The notes under the pieces were generated by a model. It was not told the origin of the DNA and searched no databases. It saw only the letters and a program-made list of their open reading frames with translations. 34,119 bases of DNA from Paracoccaceae bacterium (lineage in GTDB: Bacteria > Pseudomonadota > Alphaproteobacteria > Rhodobacterales > Rhodobacteraceae): assembly GCA_029244725.1 (NCBI GenBank), contig JAQWQJ010000096.1, positions 1 to 34,119 of the forward strand, read 5' to 3'. Positions 15,991 to 25,872 of this stretch are shown one piece after another. The translations under genes and the position numbers were made by a program. Position 1 is the first letter of the stretch, and each line of letters begins with the position of its first letter.

Positions 15991-16050
15991 TGGGTTCAAA
16001 ACCCACCTTTATCGAAACGGATGTGAAGGTGGGTTATAAACCCACCCTAC
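15991..16050. repeat. Pair of inverted REP-like palindromes
   Basis: Two copies of a GGTGGGTT-nnn-AACCCACC palindrome lie head to head: one at about 15988-16009 (minus orientation, one arm slightly degenerate) and one at 16029-16050 with the CCCTAC tail. They also pair with each other (ACCCACCTT with AAGGTGGGT). They fill the gap between tdk and the carB stop. A GC-richer version of the same design occurs at 32839-32900. The arrangement resembles bacterial interspersed mosaic elements. Confidence 0.65.
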
Positions 16051-16058
16051 AATTGTCG

Positions 16059-19000
16059 TTAACTAGCTGCGGCTTCTTGCAAAGACCTGACTTCGATCTC
16101 GCCTTCTTTGCGTGACTTGATCGCCAGCGCTGCTGCATGCGAACCAGCAGCCGTCGTGAAATATGGGATCCTGTCGTAAAGTGCGACCGAGCGAATTTCA
16201 CGGCTGTCTTCGATGGCCTGAACGCCTTCGGTCGTGTTGAACAGCAGAGAAATTTCACCGTTTTTCAAATTGTCGACGACGTTCGGGCGGCCTTCATAAA
16301 CTTTGTTGACGATATCAGCGTCGATGCCGTTGTCGCCAAGCCATTTAGCAGTTCCGCGTGTTGCTAGAACATCAAAGCCTTCGTCCACGAGAATTTCCAT
16401 TGCTTCAACGATCATTGGCGTCTTGTCGCTGTCTTTGATCGACAAGAAGACTTTTCCTTCGGTCGGAAGATCAGTGCCCGCACCGAGTTGCGCTTTTAGG
16501 AAGGCGCGCGCAAAGCTTTTGTCTGAACCCATGACCTCGCCTGTTGAGCGCATTTCTGGCCCAAGGATCGTGTCGACTCCAGGGAAACGGGCAAACGGAA
16601 GAACGGCCTCTTTCACGGCGAAAGTATCTATTTGTGGATCGATAAGATCGAAGTTCGACAAAGGCTCACCAGCCATGACGCGTGCAGCGATCGACGCAAT
16701 CGGGCTGTTCACGGCTTTGGCCACAAACGGAACGGTACGAGAAGCACGTGGGTTAACTTCGATTAAGTAGATATCGTCGCCCTTCACTGCGAACTGGACG
16801 TTCATCAGGCCGACAACACCAAGCTCAAGTGCCAATGCGGTCGACTGAACCTTCAATTCGTCGATGATGTCTTGCGATAGAGAATATGGTGGTAGTGAAC
16901 ACGCAGAGTCGCCAGAATGCACGCCTGCTTCTTCAATATGTTGCATGATGCCGGAAACATGGACCTGTTTGCCGTCGCAAAGTGCGTCAACATCAAGTTC
17001 GGTCGCGCCTGCTAGATAGCTGTCCAGAAGAACTGGGCTATCGCCGGATACCACAACCGCTTCCTTTATGTAACGCTGCAGGTGGGCGTCGTCGCGTACG
17101 ATTTCCATCGCGCGGCCACCAAGAACGTATGATGGGCGAATGACCAACGGGTAGCCGACCTTTTTCGCGATTTCCATCGCTTCGGCGTCAGAATCGGCGA
17201 TGCCGTTGTTCGGCTGTTTCAGGCCAAGCTTGTTGACCATTTCCTGGAATCGCTCGCGGTCTTCTGCAAGGTCAATCGCATCAGGTGTAGTGCCAAGGAT
17301 TGGGATACCGGCTTCTTCCAGCGCATTGGCCAGTTTCAGCGGAGTTTGACCACCGAACTGCACGATCACACCGTGAAGCGTGCCGTTGTCTTGCTCAACC
17401 CGCAGGATTTCCATTACGTGCTCATAAGTGAGCGGTTCGAAATAAAGGCGATCCGAGGTGTCATAATCCGTTGAAACGGTTTCTGGGTTACAGTTGACCA
17501 TAATGGTTTCGTAACCCGCGTCGGTCAGTGCGAAACATGCGTGACAGCAGCAATAGTCAAACTCAATCCCTTGGCCGATCCGGTTTGGACCGCCGCCTAG
17601 GATGACGACCTTTTTCTTGTCAGACGGGCGCGCTTCGCATTCTACATCGCCCATTACTGGGGTTTCGTATGTCGAATACATATAAGGTGTTTGCGCTTCG
17701 AACTCAGCAGCGCAAGTGTCGATGCGCTTGAACACGGCTGTGACGCCAAGGTTGTGGCGTGCGCGACGAACTTGATCCTCGTCGCGGCCAGTCAGAATGG
17801 CCAAACGAGCATCCGTAAAGCCAAGCATTTTCAGGCTGCGCAGGCCTTCTTCAGTGACTGGAAGCCCGTTCTTGCGAACACCTTCTTCAGCGTCAACGAT
17901 TTCGCGGACACGCTCAAGGAACCAAGGGTCGAACTTTGTTGTGTTGAAGATCTCGTCGTTGGTCAAACCTTCACGCATGGCTTGCGCAATGGTGCGAAGA
18001 CGGTCAGGCGTTTGTTTGCTGATCGCTTTGATGACCGCTGCCTTGTCTGGCGCGCCTTCAATCTCAATCTCGTCAAACCCGGTCAGGCCACTTTCCATCG
18101 AGGTCAGCGCCTTTTGCATCGATTCATGGATTGTGCGGCCGATCGCCATGACTTCGCCAACGGATTTCATAGCAGTGGTCAAATGAGGTTCAGAGCCCGG
18201 GAATTTCTCAAAAGCGAATTTCGGGATTTTGGTGACGACATAGTCAATCGTCGGCTCAAACGAGGCTGGAGTAACCTTAGTGATGTCGTTGTCTAGCTCA
18301 TCAAGTGTGTAGCCGATGGCCAATTTCGCAGCGATTTTCGCAATCGGGAAACCGGTGGCTTTTGACGCCAGCGCAGAAGAGCGCGACACGCGTGGGTTCA
18401 TTTCGATCACAACCATGCGGCCGTCGTCTGGGTTGACGGCCCACTGAACGTTTGAACCGCCGGTTTCAACACCGATCTCGCGCAAGACCGAGATCGAGTG
18501 GTTGCGCATGATTTGGTATTCTTTGTCGGTCAGCGTCAGCGCTGGGGCCACAGTGATCGAGTCACCTGTATGCACACCCATGGGGTCTATGTTTTCAATT
18601 GCGCACACGATGATGGCATTGTCCGCTTTGTCGCGAACCACTTCCATCTCAAACTCTTTCCAGCCAAGCAGGCTTTCATCGACCAGAATTTGGTTTACAG
18701 GCGACGCGTCCATACCGGTGCGGCAGAAGTGAATGTAATCATCACGGTTATAGGCAACACCGCCGCCCGTTCCGCCAAGTGTAAACGCAGGGCGGATGAT
18801 CGCTGGCAGTCCAATATCGTCGAGAGCTTCAAGCGCAATTTGAACACCAGCATCAAGATCGTCTTCGCCGGTGTCTTTCTTTGGCGCAGTAACGATGGTC
18901 GCGCGCGGGTTTTCAATGCCCAGACGGTCCATCGCCTCGCGGAACAGTTTGCGATCTTCGGCCATTTCGATGGCATCGCGTTTTGCGCCGATCATCTCGA

Positions 19001-19337
19001 CGCCGAATTTATCCAGAACGCCCATTTCCTCAAGCGCAAGCGAGGTATTAAGGCCAGTCTGTCCGCCCATTGTCGGCAGCAACGCATCGGGGCGTTCTTT
19101 TTCGATTATGCGGGCGACAACTTCGGGGGTGATGGGTTCAATATAGGTCGCATCTGCCAGCTCGGGATCGGTCATGATCGTTGCTGGGTTTGAGTTCACG
19201 AGGATGACGCGGTAACCCTCTTCGCGCAGCGCTTTGCAGGCCTGTGCACCGGAATAATCAAATTCGCAGGCTTGACCGATTACTATTGGCCCCGCACCGA
19301 TGATCATGATTGAGTTTATATCATTTCTCTTGGGCAT
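16059..19337 (-). CDS. carB: Carbamoyl-phosphate synthase large subunit
   Basis: A 1092-residue enzyme that makes carbamoyl phosphate from ammonia (supplied by the CarA glutaminase), bicarbonate and two ATP, feeding arginine and pyrimidines. Two homologous ATP-grasp halves are visible: [21 protein letters not shown] at the start and [20 protein letters not shown] in the second half, with [13 protein letters not shown] and [12 protein letters not shown] loops, ending in the MGS-like allosteric domain ([13 protein letters not shown] onwards). The start at 19337 has GAGG seven bases before it. carA is not in the window. Slightly longer than the E. coli protein, as usual in alphaproteobacteria. 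Confidence 0.97.
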   Translation of the reverse strand: MPKRNDINSIMIIGAGPIVIGQACEFDYSGAQACKALREEGYRVILVNSNPATIMTDPELADATYIEPITPEVVARIIEKERPDALLPTMGGQTGLNTSLALEEMGVLDKFGVEMIGAKRDAIEMAEDRKLFREAMDRLGIENPRATIVTAPKKDTGEDDLDAGVQIALEALDDIGLPAIIRPAFTLGGTGGGVAYNRDDYIHFCRTGMDASPVNQILVDESLLGWKEFEMEVVRDKADNAIIVCAIENIDPMGVHTGDSITVAPALTLTDKEYQIMRNHSISVLREIGVETGGSNVQWAVNPDDGRMVVIEMNPRVSRSSALASKATGFPIAKIAAKLAIGYTLDELDNDITKVTPASFEPTIDYVVTKIPKFAFEKFPGSEPHLTTAMKSVGEVMAIGRTIHESMQKALTSMESGLTGFDEIEIEGAPDKAAVIKAISKQTPDRLRTIAQAMREGLTNDEIFNTTKFDPWFLERVREIVDAEEGVRKNGLPVTEEGLRSLKMLGFTDARLAILTGRDEDQVRRARHNLGVTAVFKRIDTCAAEFEAQTPYMYSTYETPVMGDVECEARPSDKKKVVILGGGPNRIGQGIEFDYCCCHACFALTDAGYETIMVNCNPETVSTDYDTSDRLYFEPLTYEHVMEILRVEQDNGTLHGVIVQFGGQTPLKLANALEEAGIPILGTTPDAIDLAEDRERFQEMVNKLGLKQPNNGIADSDAEAMEIAKKVGYPLVIRPSYVLGGRAMEIVRDDAHLQRYIKEAVVVSGDSPVLLDSYLAGATELDVDALCDGKQVHVSGIMQHIEEAGVHSGDSACSLPPYSLSQDIIDELKVQSTALALELGVVGLMNVQFAVKGDDIYLIEVNPRASRTVPFVAKAVNSPIASIAARVMAGEPLSNFDLIDPQIDTFAVKEAVLPFARFPGVDTILGPEMRSTGEVMGSDKSFARAFLKAQLGAGTDLPTEGKVFLSIKDSDKTPMIVEAMEILVDEGFDVLATRGTAKWLGDNGIDADIVNKVYEGRPNVVDNLKNGEISLLFNTTEGVQAIEDSREIRSVALYDRIPYFTTAAGSHAAALAIKSRKEGEIEVRSLQEAAAS

Positions 19338-19371
19338 AGAGGACCTCGGTAGATGTGGCAGACGTACAAAC

Positions 19372-19393
19372 GCGCAGAGTCGCTAGACTGCGC
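19372..19393. promoter_or_regulatory. Imperfect inverted repeat in the carB-pabB intergenic region
   Basis: GCGCAGAGTC and GACTGCGC face each other around GCTA, with one two-base bulge. It lies 35 bases upstream of carB and 137 bases before pabB, so it could be a leader hairpin of carB or an operator. Weak evidence. Confidence 0.3.
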
Positions 19394-19529
19394 AAATTGT
19401 CGTGGGTTATAGACATCGGCGAATAAGGTGCAAGAGGCATCGCGATGTTATCTCAATGTGACGCATATCGAACTACTCAATAATTTCGAGAAGACTATAT
19501 CATGGCGGCACAACAAGCAGAGCAGCGCG

Positions 19530-20657
19530 ATGGAACTGAATTTTGATCATGGACCGGACGGTGGCCCTCAGGGGTTTTCTGATCCGATAGACATTCTTAC
19601 AGCACGCACGCCGCAAGATGTGCCGCGCGTGCTTGAAGCGTTGGATCATGCCGCATCGCAGGGGCTCTGGGTGGCAGGCTATGCCAGCTACGAGCTTGGA
19701 TATGTTCTAGAGCCTCGATTGACCAACCGCATGCCGACAGAACGGCGTGTGCCATTGATGCGCTTTGGGCTTTACCGCGAACCTGTTGAAAGCACGGCGG
19801 CAGCCGAAAGCGGGCAGGCGACCTTGGGTGCGTTCACACCCCGATGGTCGCAAGATCGATATGGGCAAGCTTTCGCAAGGCTTAAAGCCGCGATTGGCGC
19901 CGGTGACGTCTATCAGGGCAATTTGACCTTTCCTCTGGACGCTGCCTACACCGGCGATCCGTTGGCGATCTATCAATGTCTGCGCGCCTTTCAACCGGTT
20001 GGGCATGGTGTGATGGTTACCCAATCAAACGGGCCGACTATGCTTTGCCGTTCCCCAGAGCGGTTTTTTCAGATCACCAATGACGGTATGATCGTCACCC
20101 GCCCGATGAAAGGCACCCAGCCGCGCGCCGATGATCCGCGAGAGGATGCCGAGCGAATTGCGTTCCTGCATGCGGATGAAAAAAACAGGGCAGAGAACCT
20201 TATGATCGTTGATCTTTTGCGCAACGACATTAGCCGGGTCTGTCAACCGGGTTCGGTCTGCGTGCCTCAGCTGTTTGAGGTCGAAACCTATGCGACGGTG
20301 CATCAAATGGTGTCTCAGGTGCAGGGTCAAATTCTGCCTGACGCGAAATTGTCAGACATCTTTACGGCGCTATTTCCGTGCGGGTCGATCACCGGCGCAC
20401 CCAAAATTCGCGCTATGGAAATCTTGTCAGAACTAGAGCCTTGGGCCCGCGACATTTATTGCGGAACCATCGGATGGGCCGCACCAGACGGGCGTGCAGA
20501 TTTTAACGTGGCGATCAGAACCTTGCTGCTAGAGGACGGACAAGCCACACTCAACGTCGGGGGTGGTGTCGTATGGGACAGTACAGCCCCGTCCGAATAC
20601 GAAGAGGCATTATGGAAAAGCCGGTTCACACACCACTGCCTAACAACGGCTATCTGA
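19530..20657 (+). CDS. pabB: Aminodeoxychorismate synthase component I
   Basis: A 375-residue chorismate-binding enzyme that, with a glutamine amidotransferase, forms 4-amino-4-deoxychorismate for folate. It has the family motifs GDVYQGNLTFPL, RSPERFFQ, TRPMKGTQPR, KNRAENLMIVDLLRND and FPCGSITGAPKIRAMEI, ending with GGGVVWDSTAPSEYEEALWK. The ATG at 19530 gives the normal beginning MELNFDHGPDG; the frame is open to 19428 but without family residues. The shorter, non-TrpE-like length supports PabB. The last 46 bases overlap pabC. pabA is not present. Confidence 0.93.
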   Translation: MELNFDHGPDGGPQGFSDPIDILTARTPQDVPRVLEALDHAASQGLWVAGYASYELGYVLEPRLTNRMPTERRVPLMRFGLYREPVESTAAAESGQATLGAFTPRWSQDRYGQAFARLKAAIGAGDVYQGNLTFPLDAAYTGDPLAIYQCLRAFQPVGHGVMVTQSNGPTMLCRSPERFFQITNDGMIVTRPMKGTQPRADDPREDAERIAFLHADEKNRAENLMIVDLLRNDISRVCQPGSVCVPQLFEVETYATVHQMVSQVQGQILPDAKLSDIFTALFPCGSITGAPKIRAMEILSELEPWARDIYCGTIGWAAPDGRADFNVAIRTLLLEDGQATLNVGGGVVWDSTAPSEYEEALWKSRFTHHCLTTAI

Positions 20658-21259
20658 TTGAGACTTTTGGTTGGCAGCCCAGAAAGGGCGCGATCCGCTG
20701 GGGCCTACACCTTGCCCGCTTAAAACGATCAGCGTCAGCGCTGGGTGTTGAGGTCGATCTTACTGCCGTCGCCGCTAGGGTCGAAGATATTCACGCTGAC
20801 CACGCAATTCGCTGCCGACTGACCATTGGCTTGGATGGGGAAATTGACCTTACATCAGTCCCGATGCCTCAGCCTGCTAGAGTGTGGCGTGTCGCGGTCG
20901 CTAGTGAGCGTGTGGATAGTAGCGATCCCTTTTTACGTCATAAAACCAGTCAGCGCGCGCTTTATGACGCCAGCCGAAGTGCGCTCGCCAGTGATCTAGA
21001 CGAAGTGATTTTTCTAAATGAGCGCGATGAAGTCTGTGAAGGCACGATCACGAACATCCTCGTCAAAAATACAGAAGGTTCGTGGCTGACCCCCCATGTT
21101 TCTTGCGGCTGCCTTCCTGGTGTTTATCGCCAGATGTTACTGGATTCTGGTCAGTTATTTGAAGCGGTCGTGACCATAGATGATTTAAAAGCGGCAGCAA
21201 ACGTACGCCTCTGCAATTCCCTACGCGGCGAGATTAATATGGTTTTAGTGGGTTTGTAA
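20612..21259 (+). CDS. pabC: Aminodeoxychorismate lyase (class IV aminotransferase family)
   Basis: A 215-residue PLP enzyme of the branched-chain aminotransferase/ADC lyase fold, expected to release p-aminobenzoate from aminodeoxychorismate. The PLP lysine is in LRHKTSQRALYD, and DEVIFLNERDEVCEGTITNI and PHVSCGCLPGVYR follow, as in the fold class IV signature. The ATG at 20612 has GAGG five bases before it and lies inside the 3' end of pabB, so translation is coupled. The function rests on this coupling; other class IV aminotransferase activities cannot be excluded from sequence. Confidence 0.88.
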   Translation: MEKPVHTPLPNNGYLIETFGWQPRKGAIRWGLHLARLKRSASALGVEVDLTAVAARVEDIHADHAIRCRLTIGLDGEIDLTSVPMPQPARVWRVAVASERVDSSDPFLRHKTSQRALYDASRSALASDLDEVIFLNERDEVCEGTITNILVKNTEGSWLTPHVSCGCLPGVYRQMLLDSGQLFEAVVTIDDLKAAANVRLCNSLRGEINMVLVGL

Positions 21260-21309
21260 TTGGTCTGCGTTGATCACAAATATGTGACTGTTCAGAATCT
21301 GCAAATCTT

Positions 21310-21331
21310 TATTTAAGTATTGACTTAAATA
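21310..21331 (+). promoter_or_regulatory. Operator-like palindrome before the ArsR-type gene
   Basis: Nine-base arms TATTTAAGT and ACTTAAATA face each other around ATTG with no mismatch. The centre overlaps TTGACT (21320-21325), a good -35 sequence for the following gene, so a bound protein would block the promoter. It lies 52 bases before the ArsR-type start. Confidence 0.65.
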
Positions 21332-21383
21332 GCAATCAAACACATCCTCATGACAATTCGCAATTGGATGAGACATCGATTTA

Positions 21384-21710
21384 ATGCCCGATCTAACCGC
21401 CAGCTTTGCAGCCCTTGCCGATCCTGTTCGGTTTGCGATCGTTGATCGATTGCTGCGCGAAGGTGAATTATCGGCCGGAGAAATTGGCAAGGATTTTAAA
21501 ATTTCCGGCCCTGCGATTTCTCAACATTTGGCTGTTTTGCACGATACCGGATTGGTCCAGCGACGTCGCATGGCGCAGCGCAGAATGTATTCAGTCGAAC
21601 CAAAAGGGTTAAGCGCCATCTCGGATTGGATCGCTGAGGCCCGGAAATTTTGGGAGGCCAGCCTCGACCGACTCGAGCAGGCGCTTCAAAACGAAAAGGA
21701 TTTAAAATGA
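21384..21710 (+). CDS. ArsR-family winged-helix regulator
   Basis: A 108-residue small regulator. The winged helix covers about residues 5-80 (FAALADPVRFAIVDRLLREG, ELSAGEIGKDFKISGPAISQ, HLAVLHDTGLVQRRR). It lacks the ELCVCDL cysteine motif of metal sensors, so it probably does not sense arsenite. Regulators of this subgroup usually precede an SRPBCC (AHSA1) gene, as here: its TGA overlaps the next ATG (ATGA at 21707-21710). The palindrome at 21310-21331 is the likely autoregulatory site. Signal unknown. Confidence 0.92.
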   Translation: MPDLTASFAALADPVRFAIVDRLLREGELSAGEIGKDFKISGPAISQHLAVLHDTGLVQRRRMAQRRMYSVEPKGLSAISDWIAEARKFWEASLDRLEQALQNEKDLK

Positions 21711-22135
21711 CTGAACTTGTACTTGAGCGTCATCTCAATGCCCCCATCGAGCGCGTGTTTGCTTTTGTGACCCAACCTGAAAACCTAACGAAATGGTGGG
21801 GACCTGAAGGGATGACTGTGCCGGAGGGCGATCTGGATTTTACACGCCTAGGGTCCTGGGATTCCGTGATGATGAGTGGCGAAGGTGCACGCTTTAAGGT
21901 TAGCGGTGAGGTGACCGAGGTTTTGATACCAAAGCGCGTGGCCTTTACGTGGGCTTGGCATGACGAAGACGACAAGCGAGGGCACGAAAGCAATGTGACG
22001 CTTGACCTTGAAGCGTCGGGCGATGGCACCAGCTTTCGACTGACCCACACAAATCTTTCCGATGACGAGTCTGCGAAAAATCACAACATGGGTTGGACAT
22101 CCTCGCTGCGTAAACTCGAAGCAATGGCCAATTAA
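21707..22135 (+). CDS. SRPBCC (AHSA1-like) domain protein
   Basis: A 142-residue START/Bet v1-like protein of the activator of Hsp90 ATPase homologue 1 family. It begins VLERHLNAPIERVFAFVTQPENLTKWWGPEG, the characteristic opening with the WWGP motif, and ends with TSFRLTHTNLSDDESAKNHN MGW-type residues. Such proteins form a hydrophobic cavity; ligands are generally unknown. It overlaps the ArsR-type gene by four bases and precedes a YCII-domain gene. Confidence 0.9.
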   Translation: MTELVLERHLNAPIERVFAFVTQPENLTKWWGPEGMTVPEGDLDFTRLGSWDSVMMSGEGARFKVSGEVTEVLIPKRVAFTWAWHDEDDKRGHESNVTLDLEASGDGTSFRLTHTNLSDDESAKNHNMGWTSSLRKLEAMAN

Positions 22136-22172
22136 GACAATATATTTTCAACCAAGCGTAAGGAGTAACGAA

Positions 22173-22487
22173 ATGCCAAAGTATCTATTTTCATACCACG
22201 GTGGTGGTCCGATCGAGACACCTGAACAGGGCGAGCAAATCATGGCTGCATGGGGTGCTTGGATGCAAGGCCTCGGCGAGGCGTTGGTCGACGGTGGCAA
22301 TCCAACTGGCGCGTCAATGACGATGACCAAAGGCGGCTCTGAAAACGGAGGAGGCGCAAATCCAGTTTCGGGTTATAGTGTCCTTCAAGCGGACTCGATG
22401 GAGCACGCTATGGAGCTTGGGAAATCCTGCCCAATGCTAGACGCACAGAATGGCAGTATCGAGATTTCAGAAGCTCTCGACATGTAA
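22173..22487 (+). CDS. YCII-related domain protein
   Basis: A 104-residue protein of the YCII/DGPF family: MPKYLFSYHGGGPIETPEQG at the start, AAWGAWMQGLGEALVDGGNP in the middle and YSVLQADSMEHAMELGKSCP near the end. The dimeric alpha-beta barrel fold is shared with small enzymes, but no activity is established for most members. The ATG at 22173 has AGGAG eight bases before it. It follows the SRPBCC gene by 37 bases and is probably in the same transcript. Confidence 0.9.
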   Translation: MPKYLFSYHGGGPIETPEQGEQIMAAWGAWMQGLGEALVDGGNPTGASMTMTKGGSENGGGANPVSGYSVLQADSMEHAMELGKSCPMLDAQNGSIEISEALDM

Positions 22488-22509
22488 ACTGCCCAAAAGG
22501 GAGGGAAAT

Positions 22510-22902
22510 ATGGAAGAAATTACAGGAGATATCAGCTGGCTCGCTGTCATCGTGGGCATGGTTGTATCAATGGGATTTGGATTTTTGATGTTCGACCCAA
22601 AGCGCGCCACAGGTAAAATCTGGGCTGAAGGGGTTGGCGTGGGTTTAACCCCACCGGACAAATTTCCGGCTCTAGCTATGGGCATGAACACACTCGGCCT
22701 GTTCTGTATGTCGTGGTTTGTTGGTGTCACTGCCAAAAGCGATGCGCTTTTGACCGTAATTCTGGCAACAGTTGCATTCACGCTGTTAAGCGGGGCGCAC
22801 ACTTTGTTCTCGGGATCCAGCAAAGGGGCCGTTGCGGTTTCCGCCAGCTTTTGGTTGGTTTCTCTGCTGTTAATGATCCTTAGCCAAGGTTTATTGGGCT
22901 AA
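22510..22902 (+). CDS. DUF1761-family membrane protein
   Basis: A 130-residue membrane protein with about four hydrophobic segments (near residues 8-28, 53-72, 78-96 and 105-128). The opening ISWLAVIVGMVVSMGFGFLM and the FMSWFVG-like CMSWFVGVT fit the DUF1761 family. The ATG at 22510 follows GGGAGGG. It closes the ArsR-SRPBCC-YCII-DUF1761 set with 22 bases after the YCII gene. Function unknown; the association suggests a shared response to the regulator's signal. Confidence 0.85.
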   Translation: MEEITGDISWLAVIVGMVVSMGFGFLMFDPKRATGKIWAEGVGVGLTPPDKFPALAMGMNTLGLFCMSWFVGVTAKSDALLTVILATVAFTLLSGAHTLFSGSSKGAVAVSASFWLVSLLLMILSQGLLG

Positions 22903-23014
22903 ATAAAAAATAGTGGTGCCGCCTTTTGTTGGCATCACAATCTGGCTAAATGGCACCAAATGCGATTCATGTGCGCTGCTGCTGCCTTTTTGGTCTAAAA
23001 CAAACCCCATTCCC

Positions 23015-23043
23015 TTGACTTTGGCCGCGCGAAAAGGTGTATC
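23015..23043 (+). promoter_or_regulatory. Promoter of aspS
   Basis: TTGACT (23015-23020), a 17-base spacer and TGTATC (23038-23043) form a good sigma-70-type promoter 36 bases before the aspS start. The TTGACTTTGGCC context resembles housekeeping promoters of this family as I recall them. Confidence 0.6.
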
Positions 23044-23078
23044 GGCCCGACTCCGGATTTTCCCAAAGGGACAAGCAC

Positions 23079-24932
23079 ATGCACGCCTATCGCAGCCATA
23101 CCTGCGCCGCTCTGACCAAAGCGAACGTCGACGAAACAGTACGCCTTTCCGGCTGGGTGCACCGCGTCCGCGATCACGGAGGTATTCTGTTCATTGATTT
23201 GCGCGACCATTACGGCGTGACGCAGGTGCTTTGCGATCCCGATAGCCCTGTTTTTGCTGATATGGAAAAAATCCGCAGCGAATGGTGTATCCGCATCGAC
23301 GGAAACGTCAAAGCGCGTGATCCTGAGCTGGTAAACACCAAGCTACCAACCGGCGAAATCGAAGTGTTCGTGCGCGATCTCGAAGTTCTTGGTGCCTCTG
23401 ACGAACTGCCGTTGATGGTGTTTGGCGATCAGGAATACCCCGAGGAAACGCGTCTTCGTCACCGTTACCTTGATCTACGCCGCGAGGCGATGCAGGACAA
23501 CATGAAGCTTCGCTCTGACGTTGTGACGTCCGTCCGCAAGCGCATGTGGGACAAAGAATTCCGCGAGTATCAGACGCCTATCATCACTGCGTCTTCACCA
23601 GAAGGCGCACGCGACTTCCTCGTGCCTAGCCGTCTGCACCCAGGAAAATTCTACGCACTTCCGCAGGCCCCTCAGCAGTTCAAACAGCTGATCATGGTGT
23701 CTGGCTTTGATAAGTATTTCCAAATCGCACCGTGTTTCCGCGACGAAGACCCGCGCGCTGACCGTTCGCCGACTGACTTTTACCAGCTCGATCTTGAGAT
23801 GAGCTTTGTGGAACAGCAGGACGTGTTCGACACGATCCAACCGGTTATCCAAGGTATTTTCGAAGAGTTCGGCAAAGGCCGTAACGTCGACAGCGAGTGG
23901 CCGCAGATTTCCTACAAGGACGCAGCAAAGTGGTACGGCTCGGACAAGCCTGACTTGCGCAACCCGATCAAGATGCAAGATTGCTCGGAACATTTCCGCG
24001 GCTCTGGTTTCGCGATCTTCGCCAAGCTGCTTGAGCAGGAAGGCACCGAAGTCCGCGCCATTCCCGCGCCGACTGGCGGCTCGCGCAAGTTCTGTGACCG
24101 TATGAACGCTTTCGCCCAGAAAGAGGGTCTGCCTGGCATGGGCTACATCTTCTGGCGTGAAAAGACGGCCGATGCCGTCGCCCAAGAACTAGGCATCAAA
24201 GTCAAAGAAGCCCAAGCCATGTTGAAATCTGGCGAAGTTGAAGGTGGCATGGAAGCCGCTGGACCGCTTGCCAAAAACATTGGGCCAGAACGAACCGAGG
24301 CAATCCGTCAGCAACTCGGTCTTGGTGTCGGCGACGCTGCGTTCTTTCTTGGCGGTAAGCCCAAGGCGTTTGAACCTGTCGCTGGTCGTGCCCGTGTTGC
24401 CATTGGTGACGCGCTTGGTCTGACCGACAAGAACCGTTTTGCATTCGCTTGGATCGTCGACTTCCCAATCTACGAAAAAGACGAAGAGACCGGCAAAATC
24501 GACTTTGAGCATAACCCATTCTCAATGCCTCAGGGTGGGATGGATGCGCTAAACGGCGATCCGCTGGACGTTCTTGGCTATCAGTATGACCTTGCGTGCA
24601 ACGGTTATGAGTTGGTGTCCGGCGCGATCCGGAACCACAAACCCGAAGTGATGCTGAAAGCGTTCGAACTTGCAGGTTACGGCGAAGACGAAGTTAAAAA
24701 CCGCTTCGGTGCGTTGTTCAATGCGTTCCATTATGGCGCGCCGCCCCACGGCGGCTGTGCGGCTGGTATCGACCGTATTGTGATGCTGTTGGCAGATGAG
24801 GCGAACATTCGCGAAGTTGTTATGTTCCCAATGAACCAACGTGCAGAAGACCTGATGATGAATGCGCCAAGCGATCCTTCGTCGGATCAGCTGATGGAAC
24901 TTTCCCTGCGGGTCATACCGCAAGACCGATAG
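23079..24932 (+). CDS. aspS: Aspartyl-tRNA synthetase
   Basis: A 617-residue class IIb synthetase that charges tRNA(Asp). It has the N-terminal anticodon-binding OB fold ([20 protein letters not shown]), the class II core with motif 2 ([24 protein letters not shown]), the bacterial GAD insertion, and motif 3 ([15 protein letters not shown]). His33 in RDHGG is the residue seen in non-discriminating enzymes, which also make Asp-tRNA(Asn) for GatCAB; discriminating E. coli-type enzymes have Leu there. The ATG at 23079 follows AAAGGGAC and gives the usual [10 protein letters not shown]. It has its own promoter and terminator. Confidence 0.97.
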   Translation: MHAYRSHTCAALTKANVDETVRLSGWVHRVRDHGGILFIDLRDHYGVTQVLCDPDSPVFADMEKIRSEWCIRIDGNVKARDPELVNTKLPTGEIEVFVRDLEVLGASDELPLMVFGDQEYPEETRLRHRYLDLRREAMQDNMKLRSDVVTSVRKRMWDKEFREYQTPIITASSPEGARDFLVPSRLHPGKFYALPQAPQQFKQLIMVSGFDKYFQIAPCFRDEDPRADRSPTDFYQLDLEMSFVEQQDVFDTIQPVIQGIFEEFGKGRNVDSEWPQISYKDAAKWYGSDKPDLRNPIKMQDCSEHFRGSGFAIFAKLLEQEGTEVRAIPAPTGGSRKFCDRMNAFAQKEGLPGMGYIFWREKTADAVAQELGIKVKEAQAMLKSGEVEGGMEAAGPLAKNIGPERTEAIRQQLGLGVGDAAFFLGGKPKAFEPVAGRARVAIGDALGLTDKNRFAFAWIVDFPIYEKDEETGKIDFEHNPFSMPQGGMDALNGDPLDVLGYQYDLACNGYELVSGAIRNHKPEVMLKAFELAGYGEDEVKNRFGALFNAFHYGAPPHGGCAAGIDRIVMLLADEANIREVVMFPMNQRAEDLMMNAPSDPSSDQLMELSLRVIPQDR

Positions 24933-24948
24933 GTACTCACACAATATC

Positions 24949-24983
24949 TAAAAAAGCTCCGGTCCATTCACCGGGGCTTTTTT
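24949..24983 (+). terminator. Rho-independent terminator of aspS
   Basis: AAAAAGCTCCGG pairs with CCGGGGCTTTTT (one G-U pair) around an eight-base loop and runs into six T. It starts 16 bases after the aspS stop and could work in both directions. Confidence 0.88.
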
Positions 24984-25042
24984 GTTGCGCGCTGAAAAGA
25001 CGTTGCTAGGCTCTTTTGAGGAAATGAACAAAGGAATGCCAA

Positions 25043-25753
25043 ATGTCTGACCGCCCGATTGGACCGCTTGTTGAGGGTTGGACCGCGCCATCTGTTCCCG
25101 AAAACATCGACCTTCAGGGCACGCATGCGCGGATCGTTCCATTGGCACCAAAATACGCCTCAGATTTGTTTGAAAGCTTCGATGGCAATGATTGGGTTTT
25201 TGATTACCTGTTCGAAGATCCTTTTCAGTCAGTCACGGCATATGCGGAATGGATCGCTAAAGTCACACAAAAATCCGATCCGTATTTCGTCGCGATATTG
25301 GATGCAGGGGGCGTTGCTATCGGTGCCGCGTCTTTCATGCGGATCACGCCTGCCATGGGTGTGATCGAGGTCGGTAACATCAACATCACGCCGCGTGGTC
25401 AACGTTCTACCGCAACGACCGAGGCGATGTTTCTTATGATGCAATGGGCGTTTGAAAACGGCTATCGTCGTTATGAGTGGAAGTGCAACGCGCTTAATGC
25501 TCCTTCTCGGCGGGCGGCCCAGCGTTTCGGTTTTAGCTTTGAAGGCGTGTTTCGCAGGCATATGATCGTCAAAGGCCGCAATCGCGACACCGCATGGTTT
25601 GCGATCACCGAGGACGAATGGCCCGCCTTGCGTCGGGCGTATGACACATGGCTTTCGTCCGATAATTTCAACTCGACAGGGCGGCAATTGCGATCCCTCA
25701 AAGAGCTGACCTCAGACGCTCTTGTGACACGGGATCCGACTGTTCGCACCTAA
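25043..25753 (+). CDS. GNAT-family N-acetyltransferase (RimJ/RimL type)
   Basis: A 236-residue acetyl-CoA-dependent acyltransferase. It has the RimL-like pattern: HARIVPLAPKYASDLFESF at the start, VGNINITPRGQRSTATTEAM at the acetyl-CoA site (about 111-130), YRRYEWKCNALNAPSRRAAQ and RFGFSFEGVFRRHMIVKGRN with the final strands. The substrate is not predictable; relatives act on protein N-termini or small amines. Its stop overlaps the ancestral stop of the convergent response regulator gene (TAA at 25751-25753). Confidence 0.92.
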   Translation: MSDRPIGPLVEGWTAPSVPENIDLQGTHARIVPLAPKYASDLFESFDGNDWVFDYLFEDPFQSVTAYAEWIAKVTQKSDPYFVAILDAGGVAIGAASFMRITPAMGVIEVGNINITPRGQRSTATTEAMFLMMQWAFENGYRRYEWKCNALNAPSRRAAQRFGFSFEGVFRRHMIVKGRNRDTAWFAITEDEWPALRRAYDTWLSSDNFNSTGRQLRSLKELTSDALVTRDPTVRT

Positions 25754-25872
25754 ATCGCAGGTGCATGTTCGATGCGATTCTCAATCAACGCACAGAGGTG
25801 TTCTAGCTGATCTCCATCGGCTTTGCTGACCGCCAGTTTTTGTGCAGCCATAGCCAAAACGTCGTCATGGGC
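25750..25872 (-). pseudogene. In-frame remnant of the response regulator C-terminus
   Basis: Read in the same frame past the TAA at 25873-25875, the minus strand encodes 40 more residues (AHDDVLAMAAQKLAVSKADG, then DQLEHLCALIENRIEHAPAI) and a TAG at 25750-25752 that overlaps the stop of the convergent GNAT gene. The segment reads like normal amphipathic protein and fits the expected QSAHDDVLAM continuation if TAA came from TCA. Confidence 0.7.

Noticed and set aside
17691-19193. Long plus-strand open frames opposite carB
   Set aside because: They are antisense shadows of the well-supported carB gene, produced by its codon bias; no ribosome binding sites or family motifs.
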